A stretch of DNA of 64,000 bases from assembly GCF_901000735.1 (NCBI RefSeq), contig NC_081547.1, positions 4,464,001-4,528,000 on the forward strand, read 5' to 3'. This DNA is from Corylus avellana. Its lineage: Eukaryota; Streptophyta; Magnoliopsida; Fagales; Betulaceae. Both the position numbers and the translations under genes were made by a program. Numbering within the stretch: position 1 is the first letter of the stretch; each line of letters begins with the position of its first letter. Of this stretch, positions 1-11,144 are shown piece after piece. Under the pieces are notes generated by a model, which saw nothing but the letters and a program-made list of their open reading frames with translations, was not told the origin of the DNA and made no database searches.

Positions 1-3000
1 AAAGAGTGCAAATCAATCCTGTTATGGGCTTTGCAGAATTCTGGGGGAAGGAGGATTTGCATCCTTCATGTTCATCAGCCTCCACAGTTCATTCCCTTCA
101 GTAAGTCCCAAACACGTACATGTTAATTTCTTGATGATTCCATGCAAGTAGGCACGATCGTGAAACGATTTGAAAGGAAACTTGGAATAATATTATATAA
201 TCTGGAATTTATTAGAGTTTTTTTTTCTTGATTAATCTGCAGTGGGTACAAAAGCTCCTGCAAGCAAACTCAAGGAAAAGATAGTGAGCGATTACCGGGA
301 AACTGAAAGGCAAAACATGCATCAGATCCTCGATGAATACGTTCGTTTCTGTCTCCAAATGGGGGTATAAATTTTATTCCCTTTTTTCTGTTTGTTTTGT
401 TCACTTTTCTTTTTTCCTTTTTGTTAAATTTAGTTTATCTAATTGTTAAAAAGAATAATTAAAAAAAAACATTTATCTAAATTGGGTTGTAAATTTCTGA
501 TTTATTTTTTAAAATGTAGGTACGGGCACAAAAACTAGAAATAGAAATGGACCGTATCGAGAAGGGAATTGTAGATCTCATCTCTACGCACGAGATCAAG
601 AAGCTTGTGATGGGAGCAGCTGCAGACAAGCACTATAATCGGTACAGACAACATAAAATCTTTTTCCACATCATCATGTTCATTAATTTCTTGATCTATT
701 CTTCATTTATATCTAACGGTTATAAATTGTCATCACCAATAATTTGTTATCCAAATTATTATGATTAATTTAGATAGTAATTATTATTAATTATTTGTGC
801 AAACAAATTTTAATTGTCGGATCAGTTACTCGGACACAAAGAATTCATATAAACTCCCTGAGAAACGAGACATATTGCAAATTGTTTAATTAGTAGATTA
901 AAAAGGGTAAAAGTGTAAAACCAATTATTGCTTGATAATTGCAGAAGAATGACGGAACTCAAGTCTAGTAAAGCTAAATATGTACGCGAACAAGCCCCTA
1001 TTTCCTGTCATATACAATTCATCTGCAAAGGCCACCTCATCTTCACCAGGTTTGGTAGACAGCTTTTGTTAATTAATTACTCTTTATCATGCAACGTTGA
1101 CAATATAAAGTTCATATATGAAATTCATGTTATTTACTTTTTACTTTAATTTTGACTATAGGGAAAGATGATCAATGGGTAAAGTCGGGATTCAAATTTA
1201 TAACTTTTGCAATTTGATATTATTATGCTAAAACTAAGCTGATAACAAAAAAATGATGAATTAATTTAGTTATTTATAATCTTTATTAATATTACAACGC
1301 TATTCTATTTCAAAATATTATTATAATTACCAATGCAAATTTAAATATTACCATATGAATATAGGGAAGCAAGCGCAGACGTGACTGAAAGTGGACAATC
1401 AAACCTCAAGAAATCATGGTCGGTTGCTTTGGGGAACGACAGGAACAGGGACAGCAGTGAAATCCGACAATCAAACTTCGTGAGAGCACAATCTGTTACA
1501 ACGGAGCACAAGTACAGGGATGGACGGATGATGCGCATCTTCGATATCCCTTCACAGGCGGCAGCAGGCACTAGTCAACAAGAGACTTCTTCATCTCCAA
1601 AAATTCCTTCGGGTTCTGATGGATGGGGGAATGGGTTAGGATTGGGAAGGAGTCCTTCCGGTTCGGGTTATTATTGCTCAACCAGCTCTCCCAAAAGAGT
1701 GGCTGACGTAACTCTGTCTCCATGGGATGAGGCCAGTGAGTTTAGTGCACCCTCTCCCGCGGGTTCGGGTTATTCAAGAACCTCTTATGTGGATGTCGGA
1801 TCTCCATTGCTGCCGCAGAGTCCAACATTGGTTTATAGTGTAAGCAACATCTCAGTATGCTCTTCTAATGGAGCCCCCAATGCTGTGGTACGTGCAATAC
1901 ATTGATTCATGTAAAATTTATAAAAATACAAATTAAAATAAAAAATTCAGTTTTTTATTTTTCTCTATATATTATGAGGCATGCATGTGGAGGCTTTGAG
2001 TGTATGGTACGGTTTAAATTGTACGTGGGGCTTCTATACGAAGCGTTTTAGGTTTCTCTTTAGCATTTATATATTCATCGAAATTGATCAAAGATTAGTA
2101 AGCAATTAAACAGTATGATCGAAAAGGCTTTGAATTTAAACATGTAAGGGATATCCTAGCAGGATGAAAGTTCAGATGACACTCTTTATGAGCAACTTCA
2201 ACAAGTGATGGCAGAGAATGAAAAAGAGACACTACTCAGGCGTCAGAGAGCAGAAATATATGTGATTGAGGCCAAACGCCGGGTAAAGATTTTAATAATA
2301 ATAAAAAATTCTAGTTGCTGCAGAACTTGAAACATAATCTGATGCAAATTGCATATATATAATCAAATGAACAGGGCCAAGAAGAGTCGAGACAGAGAAA
2401 AGAAGCTGAGGAAGCGCTAGTGAAGGTAAAAGAAGAGCTTGAAAATGTGAAGAATCAGAGAGACCAAGTAACGGAAGAACTAGGGATTTATCAAGAACAT
2501 GTATTGTCATCAAAGATTCATATTGCAGAGTTACTGAAAGTGATGAATGAGGCCAAACGCCGGGTAGAGATTTTAATAATAATAAAAAGTTCTAGTTGCT
2601 ACAGAACTTGAAACATAATCTGATGCAAATTGTGAAAATCAAATGAACAGGGCCAAGAAGAGTCGAGACAAAGAAAAGAAGCTGAGGAAGCGCTAGTGAA
2701 GGTAAAAGAAGAGCTTGAAAATGTGAAGAATCAGAGAGACCAAGTACTTGAAAATGTGAAGAATCAGAGAGACCAAGTAAAGGAAGAAGTACTGGGGATT
2801 TCTCAAGAACATGAATTATCATTAAAGACTCAGATTGCAGAGTTACACAAAAAGATGAATGAGGTGCAGATGGAGCGTGATAATGCGCTGAAAGAAGCTG
2901 AAGGGCTAAGAAGAAATCAAGTTGGTGATGATGATCACTTCTCTGAGTTCAAGCTCTCTGAGATCGAAGAAGCTACTCAGAAGTTTGATGAATCCAAGAA

Positions 3001-4561
3001 AATTGGACAAGGAGGATATGGAAGCATTTATAAAGGTCTCCTGCGTCCAAAAGAGGTTGCAATTAAGATGCTACAATCTCCTGGCGCCCATGGCACCTCA
3101 CAATTCCAAATGGAGGTTTGTCTATTGCTTCGAAAATTTATTCATAGTTGTATATTTATTGGGCCTAAACAAATAATGCATACATTTAAATTATCATTTA
3201 TTTCAAAAGTTTAAATAGGTAGAAAGAGATAAATTTGACCTTTTAATTTATGAAAAACTTTACTTAAGATTCCTAAACTATCACGCGTTTTGAAAAGACT
3301 TCTCAAATTTCAAAAGCCCTCAATTTCACATCTTGAACTTTCAATTTGATGTTATATACAGGTAATGTACTCCTGCACATCAATTTTCAGCGTTAAAGGA
3401 ACGTTAAACATGATTAAATGACCACCTCTAAATTTTTTATAAAATTTCAAATTTACCATTGTGACCCAATTGTTTTTCTTAAAAAAAAAGACGAAAATCA
3501 AAGGTATTTTGGTATTTTTGTCGGTTTTCATTAAAGTTAACGCTGAAAATTGAAGGATGAAAGGTATATTGCATCGAATTGAAAGTTCAGTGGTAAAATT
3601 GAGAGCTTTTAAATTTTGAGAGTCTTTTCAAAGCGCATGATAGTTTAGGGGTTTTTGTGAAATTTTCCATTTAATTTATATTCAAACTAAACTTCTATTA
3701 TTCACAATTTGTTTCCTTAATTTTTTAATTTTTTAAGTTTTCATCACCTAAAAGAAAAATACATTCAACAACAGCAATTTACACTTAAAAATTGGAACAA
3801 AGTTAGATCAAAAGTTTGGCATTTTATCTCATTTGTTGGTTGTATATAATATATATCAGGTTCGTGTATTGAGTCAGTTGCGGCATCCGAATCTTGTGAA
3901 ACTTACTGGATCTTGCCCAGAAGTTTTTGCGCTAATCTATGAGTATCTCCCCAATGGAAGCCTTGAAGATAGACTGAGCATGAAAGACAACAGCCCTCCA
4001 TTGTCATGGCAAACTCGAATACGCATCGCCACAGAGTTGTGCTCTGTCCTCGTTTATCTTCATTCTGCTAAACCTCACAGCATAGTACATGGTGATTTGA
4101 AGCCCTCCAACATCCTCCTCGACGCCAACTTTGTGAGTAAACTAAGTGACTTTGGAATTTGCCGTATGTTGTTCCCTGATGAAAGTTTAAGCAACAACAT
4201 TAACACAACGTTGTCTCGTATAACTGACCCAAAGGGCACTCCAGCCTACATAGATCCTGAGTTTCGTGAAACAAGTGTGCTTACTTTGAAGTCTGATGTT
4301 TACTCGTTTGGGATCATATTACTACAACTGTTGACTGGGAGACAACCCTTTAAGATATCAAATGAAGTGAAATATGCCCTGGATGCCGGAAACTTGAAAG
4401 CTCTCTTGGATCCTTTGGCTGGAGACTGGCCGATTTTGGCTGCTCAAGAGTTGGCTCACCTGGGATTGAAATGCTGCGACAGGGACCGGAGGAGCCGGCC
4501 GGAGCTTGGTTCAGAAGTGTTGAAGATGCTTGAACCAATGAGGGCTTCATATGGGTCTTAG
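1..4561 (+). CDS. USP-kinase protein, copy 1 (5' end outside window; no U-box)
   Basis: Exons read as 1-100, 243-364, 520-641, 945-1049, 1365-1887, 2163-2282, 2375-2563, 2651-3115 and 3860-4561. All have GT-AG borders and stay in frame to TAG. Order of parts: USP-like domain (exons 1-4), Ser/Gly-rich linker (exon 5), coiled coil (exons 6-7), kinase (last two exons). Kinase signs are the glycine loop GQGGYGS, the VAIK lysine, HGDLKPSN (a non-RD catalytic loop), DFG and IDPEF. The family (PUB33/PUB35 class) normally ends in a U-box; this protein stops at RASYGS. Compared with copies 4 and 5 there is one extra coiled-coil exon (2375-2563) and a 33-bp tandem repeat in the next exon, so the coiled coil is longer. 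The first ~30 residues lie before the window. Likely a cytoplasmic receptor-like kinase; substrate unknown. Confidence 0.88.
2267..2779 (+). repeat. Internal tandem duplication in the coiled-coil exons of copy 1
   Basis: The stretch from the end of exon 6 (GAGGCCAAACGCCGG at 2268) through the next intron and exon start recurs 281 bp downstream (2549). This creates an extra 63-codon exon at 2375-2563 that begins like exon 7 and ends like exon 6. Exon 7b also holds two 33-bp copies (2714-2746 and 2747-2779) encoding LENVKNQRDQV. Copies 4 and 5 have neither duplication. The reading frame is kept. Confidence 0.85.
3250..3670. mobile_element. Foldback (MITE-like) element in kinase intron, copy 1
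   Basis: This ~420-bp inverted repeat sits in the intron that splits the kinase domain. The left arm (aaactttact...aaactatcacgcgttttgaaaagact) pairs with the right arm near 3600-3668. It is related to the elements at 10282-10710, 26769-27196 and 17343-17723. No coding capacity. Confidence 0.7.
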
Positions 4562-5602
4562 TGCCAACCACCTTCTTTCATATATATATATTTCTTAGTC
4601 ATTGTATTTCTTTCATATATATATTTCCTGATATTTATATGACTTGTTTAAGCTTATGGTTTGGTTGTAGTAGAAGAAATGTCTCCATATTTGTACAGTT
4701 TCTCTTGATTTTAGAAAGAGAAATGCTATTTTATCATCTCCCGTCTATATTTTGTATTAATCCCTATATATATATTTTAATTTATCATTGAAATTATAAA
4801 ACCCACATATTGCCTACGGATCCAACGATTAATTTGAAAAAAAATGAAAGAATACTATGTCTCGAAAAGAAAAATCCAGACATCAACTTTTTCTTTGGAA
4901 GGTCGGGGATGTGGCCGAGATTGCAAAAAAAAATCTTGATTTTGTTATGTGTTAAAACAATAATTATATCATATTATATATTTATTTTGTTACTTATATT
5001 CTTAATTAATAATTTTGTTTTAGTTCATTCGTCTAAATTTTTGGGTTCGCCACTACGTACCTCGGAAGAATCGATTGAGAACTTGCGGTGGCAGGTTTAG
5101 TCAATATAGGCCACCCGATTACTCCTCGTGGCTAAATATTGTGTAGGTGCCGTGGACCACCTAAATGTCAAATATCCTCAACGAACGGCGTCAACGCAAA
5201 CCGGAGATCTCATCGGAATAAAGATTTTTCAGGCCATTGTTGAAGTAGTGACACGTGGTATATATAGTGTGAGGTCCACGGTCCATTTCGGCGGCTGGAT
5301 TAATTGACTTGATTTGGCCATTCCTAGCAGCCTACTGAGAATTGACTCAATTGAGTGTCAGTGCATGCAATCCGCCAGATCCGGCGGGTCCATGCCTTAA
5401 TGTACCGACGGACGACGACAATAGACGAGGTGGAATTTTGTGGAGATCTCTAATAAATTTGAAAATGCATGGAAGGGAACTTGGCGAACTGACTTATTCG
5501 GCACGTCTTCTCATGGCTGTGGGGACTTTGTGGCTGCAATTTACGCAATTTAAGCAGATGATCATATCAGCTTAATTAGTTCCAGCACGAGGCTTCAGAG
5601 GA
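4562..5602 (+). promoter_or_regulatory. Spacer between copies 1 and 2, with a promoter-like block
   Basis: This 1-kb spacer recurs nearly unchanged at 28087-29105 and 29547-30647. Directly after the stop of copy 1 the bases still read CQPPSFI, resembling the conserved start of a U-box, then fall into TA-rich sequence. Near 5248 a G-box/ABRE-like ACACGTGG lies directly before a TATA box (tatatata), about 350 bp upstream of copy 2. I infer that this is the promoter of the 5-type gene. Confidence 0.55.
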
Positions 5603-6302
5603 TTGGAGCCATTGGCTGAGGATATGATATATGTTGCGGTTGGAAAAGACGTGAAGGAGTGCACATCAATCCTGGTACGGGCGTTGCAGAACTCGGGAGG
5701 AAGGAGGATTTGCATCCTTCACGTTCATCAGCCCGCACTGTATATTCCATTTAGTATGTCCCAAACACCCAGTATATATATAGATAGACTTAGAATTACG
5801 AATTTGATTTGATTTTTATTTTCTTTTTGGTTTAATTGCAGTGGGTGGAAAAGCTCCAGCTAGCTCACTGACGGAAAAGATTGTACGGGAACACCAGGAA
5901 ACTGAGGCAAAAAATGCAACAGATCATCAATGAATATCTTCTCATCTGTTGCCAAATGGGGGTATAAGTCGTTTCTTTCTTTTTTAGAACTTTTTTTTGT
6001 TTGGTTTGATCTCTTGTTCATCTTCTTACGAGATAAGTAAATTTATCATCGAATCTATGAGTGGATCCCACAAATTTAATGGTATTTTTTTTTTTTTTTT
6101 TTAAAAGGAGAAAAATCTGTTTAGAATCAGAACTCTTTTATCGAGGTAATGATCTCCCCTTACTCTATCAAACATCTTTTTTTTGAATCATGGAATTCTC
6201 TCCTAAAGCTTTAGAACTAACGGCCTTGGTTTTTTTTTTTTTTAAAGAAAATAATTAGTGTCAATAATGTGTCTATATTTTTCTTATATTCTCTTACAAA
6301 TT

Positions 6303-6531
6303 CAAGGATCTGGATCCACTGAAATTCTTAGGAGAATTTCAGTTTCTGAAATTTCATATTTAGGCAGTCTATTTTTTATCCAATGATCATTGTTCTATCA
6401 CGTGTCTCACTTATTTTATTAGGAATGTGATATGTGGCAGAACAATGACCCTTGAATGGAAAATGGGCAGTCTAAATTAGAAATTTCATAAACTAAAATT
6501 TCTAGAGAATTTTAGTAGATCATAATCCCAA
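6303..6531. mobile_element. Foldback element in intron 2 of pseudogene copy 2
   Basis: The arm ggatccactgaaattct at 6310 pairs with the arm agaattttagtagatc near 6507. The core holds further pairing, with aatgatcattgttct facing agaacaatgacc. The same position in copy 5 (31048-31245) keeps the core and right arm but has lost the left arm, so the insertion predates that duplication. Confidence 0.6.
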
Positions 6532-6764
6532 ATTCAATAGATCAACTATTAGATTTGTAGAATTCACCATTGAATTTGTGTGAGGTCTACATAAATCCCT
6601 TATTTTGGCATTCTATTTTTTCAAAATCTAGGCACAGGCTCATAAGCTAATAACTGAAGCGGATTGTATCGAGAAGGAAATTGTAGAACTCATCTCTCAA
6701 AATGGGATCAAGAAGCTTGTCATGGGAGCAGTAGCAGAGAAGCACTATCGAAGGTAAAAATTAT

Positions 6765-6975
6765 TAGTAATGCTATATATATACCATGTCTTTATCTTAC
6801 TTTTAACATATTATGCTAACATATATAGCAGGATCTAACAGCCATTAATTTTTATTTTATTTTATTTTATTTTTATTTTTTTAACAAGGGCCGATGCAAG
6901 AGCTACTTCACTTTGTCACATTATCATAGTGGAATAAAAGTAGGATAAAGATATGGTGTATAGCATTTTTCAAAA
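6765..6975. mobile_element. Small inverted-repeat element in intron 3 of pseudogene copy 2
   Basis: The sequence taatgctatatatataccatgtctttatc near 6767 pairs with gataaagatatggtgtatagcatt near 6945. An orthologous copy is at about 31470-31680 in copy 5. Non-coding, MITE-like. Confidence 0.5.
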
Positions 6976-7692
6976 ACCACACAACAACTTTTTTCATGTC
7001 ATCACAATCACTTCTTGTTGGTTCTATATGTATATATATCTATTGTGGATATATAAAGCTAGTAATTTTTTACTTAACTTGCAAACTGAATACACAATTA
7101 GTGGGTTAGGGTTGATAGTTTGACCTATTTAATTAAATGAGTCAAGTTACAGTTAACCTATGTAATCTTGTACGCATGTCTCGACATAACACGATTTGCG
7201 AATTCGACACAAACCTAACATGAAATTAGCAGATTATGATTGAGAGGTTGACACGAACCTAACATGTAACACAGAACAATCCCAAACAATCCAAAACAAA
7301 TTTTCCTCACTTTTCATAGAAAGATTATTATTGGTAGCTGTTTCATTGTTTGTTGAAATTTCTTATGTTGGTAATTATAGTTTGGGGGATCGAGATTGCT
7401 TAACTACTGCTTGACATTGCAGAAAAATGATGGACCTCAAGTCTAGTAAAGCTAAATATATATGTGCGCGAACAAGCACCACTCTCCTGTCACATACAAT
7501 TTATCTGCAAGGGCAACCTCATCTTCACCAGGTTAATTTCACATAAACTCTTTAAGGGACAAGACGTTGCAAATTGTTTAGACAATAATTAAGAAAAAAG
7601 TTTACGTGGATTCTCCTGTATAAATAAATTTTTAACTGCCGAATCAATTACTCAGACACATGGATTTCATATAAACTCTATGAGGGACAAGA

Positions 7693-8097
7693 TGTAACGC
7701 CCCGTATAAATTAATTAATTGGCAATTGACTCTATGGTTTGCCTTCCAGCCTTGTCCCTCTCAAGACAAGACTCATGGATCATAACCTCTTTTAAGAGAG
7801 ACTATAACGGAAGACTTTCAACTACAAGATAAAGATAGCAACAACTAAAAACCATAATCATAATAACCAGAGTAATAAGAAAGTATCATAACATAGATAG
7901 ATCCCCAAATGTACTGGTCAAAGACTGATCATCAATATTACAAAACATAAGAAATTGTTTGAGAATAACATCATCGCCTAAGCTTAGGTAGTGCTAACAC
8001 AAGAAATTGTTTTAGCTACTCCTAGTGATCAACCCAAAAGTCCAACTAACTCTGTAACCAAACTGTCTAAGCCTAATTAATTATTTGGGTCACTACA
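7693..8097 (+). mobile_element. Deleted LTR (gypsy-like) with 5-bp target duplication CAAGA
   Basis: It begins TGTAACGCCCCG and ends GGTCACTACA (TG...CA ends), flanked by CAAGA on both sides (7688-7692 and 8098-8102). Its 3' part matches the LTR fragment at 24218-24672 in the same intron of copy 4, also followed by CAAGA. Copy 1 has an empty site there (near 870). The body is short, so internal LTR sequence has probably been lost. Confidence 0.75.
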
Positions 8098-10281
8098 CAA
8101 GACATTACAAATTGCTTAGTAGATTAAAGGGGCAAAAGTCCTATTTTACTAATAATTTTAACGTGACTCGATGTTTAACCTAGTAAAATGTGTAATTTTG
8201 TAGTAAAACGTGTTACAATATTATTCACCGTTGGATTGAATTGCTGATCTACTACGTATTGCTTGATAATTGCAGAAGAATGACAGAACTCAAGTCCAGT
8301 AAAGCTAAATATGTGCGCGAGCAAGCACCTATTTCCTGTAATATACAATTTGTTTGCAAAGGCCACCTCATCTTCCCCAGATTTGGTAGACAGCTTTTGT
8401 TAATTAATTACTCTTTATCATGCAACGTTGACAATATAAAGTTCATATATGAAATTCATGTTATTTACTTTTTATTTTAATTTTGACTATAGGGAAAGAT
8501 GATCAATGGGTAAAGTCAGGATTCAAATTTATAACTTCTGTAATTTGATATTATTATGCTAAATTACTAAGCTGATAAAAAAAAAATGATGAATTAATTT
8601 AGTTATTTATAATCTTTATTAATATTACAACGCTATTGATCTATTTCAAAATATTATTATATATAATTACCAATGCAAATTTAAATATTACCATATGAAT
8701 ATAGGGAAGCAAGCGCAGACGTGGCTGAAAGTGGACAATCAAACCTCAAGAAATCACGGTCGGTTGCTTTGGGGAACGACAGGAACAAGGACAGCAGTGA
8801 AATCCGACAATCAAACTTCGTGAGATCACAATCTGTTACAACGAGGAACAAGTACAGGGATAGCATTGGAAGGAAGATGCGCATCTTCGATATCCCTTCA
8901 CCGGCGGCAGCAGGCACTAGTGATCAAGAGACTTCTTCATCTCCAAAAAGTCCTTCGGGTTCTGATGGATGGGGGAATGGGTTAGGATTGAGAAGGAGTC
9001 CTTCCGGTTCGGGTTATTATTGCTCAACCAGCTCTCCCAAAAGAGTGGCTGACGTAACTCTGTCTTCATGGAATGAGGCCAATGAGTTTAGCGCACCCTC
9101 TCCCGCGGGTTCGGGTTATTCAAGAACCTCTTATGTGGATGTCGGATCTCCATTGCTGCCGCAGAGTCCAAGATTGGTTTCTAGTGCAAGTACCATCTCA
9201 ATATGCTCTTCTAATGGAGCCCTCCATGCTGTGGTACGTGCAATACATTGATTCATGTAAAATTTATAAAAATAGAAATTAAAATAAAAAATTCAGTTTT
9301 TTATTTTCTCTATATATTATAAGGCATGCATGTGGAGGCTTTGAGTGTATGGTACGGTTTAAATTGTACGTGGGGCTTCTATAAGAAGCATTTTAGGTTC
9401 CTCCTTAGCATTTGTTCATCAAAATTGATCAAAGATTAATAAGCAATTAAACAATATGATCCAAAAGGCTTTAAATATAAACATGTAAGGGATATCCTAG
9501 ATGACACTCTTTATAGTGACTTCAACAAGTGATGGCAGAGAATGAAAAAGAAACACTCGTGCGTTAGAGAGCAGAAAGAGATGTGATTGAGGCCAAACGC
9601 AGGGTTAAGATTTTAATTTTAAAAAATAAAATAAAAATAAAAATAAAAAAAAGATTTCTAGTTGCTGCAGAACTTGAAACATAATCTGATGCAAATTGTG
9701 AAAATCAAATGAAAAGAGCCAAGAAGAGTCGAGACAAAGAGAAAAAGCTGAGGAAGCGCTAGTGAAGGTAAAAGAAGAGCTTGAAAATGTGAAGAATCAG
9801 AGAGACCAAGTAAAGGAAGAACTGGGGATTTCTCAAGAACATGAATTATCATTAAAGACTCAGATTGCAGAGTTACACAAAGAGATGAATGAGGTGCAGA
9901 TGGAGCGTGATAATGCGCTGAAAGAAGCTGAAGGGCTAAGAAGAAAACAAGTTGGTGATGATGATCACTTCTCTGAGTTGAAGCTCTCTGAGATCGAAGA
10001 AGCTACTTAGAAGTTTGATGAATCCAGGAAAATTGGACAAGGAGGATATGGAAGCATTTATAAAGGTCTCCTGCGTCAAAAAGAGATTGCAATTAAGATG
10101 CTACAATCTCTTGGCGCCCATGGCACCTCGCAATTCCAAGTGGAGGTTTGTCTACTCCTTCGAAAATTTATTTGTAGTTGTATATTTATTGGGCCTAAAA
10201 TAGTGATACGTACGGTTAAATTATCATTTATTTCAAAAATTTAAACTGGTAAAAAGAGATAAATTTAATCTTTTAATTTAT

Positions 10282-10710
10282 GGAAAACTTCACTTAGGAC
10301 ACCTGAGCTATCACGCATTTTGAAAAGACCTCCCCAAATTTTAAAAGCTCTCAATTTCACGTCATAAACTTTCAATTTAATGTGATGTACAAGTAATGTA
10401 CTCCTGTACATCAATTTTTAGCGTTAAACGACGTTAAATATGATTAAATGACCTTTATACCTCTAAATTTTTTATAAAATTTCAAATTTATCACTATGAC
10501 CCAATTGTTTTTCTTTAAAAAAAAAAAAAACACGAAAATCAAAGGTATTTTGGTATTTTTGTCGATTTTCATTAAAGCTAACGCTGAAAATTGAAGGAGG
10601 GAAGGTATATTGCATCAAATTGAAAGTTCAAGGATGAAATTGAGAGTTTTTAAATTTTGAGAGTATTTTCAAAACGCAATATAGTTCAGAGGTCTTTTGT
10701 GAAGTTTTCC
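10282..10710. mobile_element. Foldback (MITE-like) element in kinase intron of the pseudogene
   Basis: The ends GGAAAACTTCAC and GTGAAGTTTTCC are perfect inverted repeats. It is the same family and the same site as 3250-3670 and 26769-27196, so it entered before these copies split. Confidence 0.75.
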
Positions 10711-11144
10711 ATTTAATTTATATTTTCAAACTAAACTTCCATTATTCAAAATTTATTTCCTTAATTTTTTAATTTTTAAAGTTTTCACCACTTAAAAGAA
10801 AAATACATTCAACAACAGCAATTTACACTTAAAAATTGGAACGAAGTTAGATCAAAAGTTTGGCATTTTATCTCATTTGGTGGTTGTATATAATATATAT
10901 CAGGTTAGTGTATTGAGTCAGCTGCGGCATCCAAATCTTGTGAAACTTACTAGATCCTGCCCAACTTTTTGCGCTAATCTATTAGTATCTCCCCAGTGGA
11001 AGCCTTGAAGATAGACTGAGCATGAAAGACAACAACCCTCCATTATCATGGCAAACTCGAATACGCATCGCCACAGAGTTGTGATCTGTCCTCGTTTATC
11101 TTCATTCTGCTAAACCTCACAGCATAGTGCAAGGTGATTTGAAG

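Larger units (their letters stand above)
5603..11144 (+). pseudogene. Chimeric USP-kinase pseudogene (copies 2 and 3 fused)
   Basis: The 5' half (exon 1 near 5612-5754, exons 5842-5961, 6632-6753, 7423-7531) matches copy 5. The 3' half (exons 8276-8380, 8705-9233, ~9500-9605, ~9716-10145, 10904-11144) matches copies 1 and 4. Exon 4 is therefore present twice, once from each parent. Lesions: the start ATG used in copy 5 is TTG; exon 2 lacks 2 bp near 5906; the first exon 4 has 4 extra bp (tatatatg); the donor after the second exon 4 is AT; exon 6 has an in-frame TAG and lost bases; CAG became TAG at 10007; the last exon has small deletions. A copia fragment replaces the rest of the kinase after GDLK. 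It cannot make a kinase. Confidence 0.88.
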
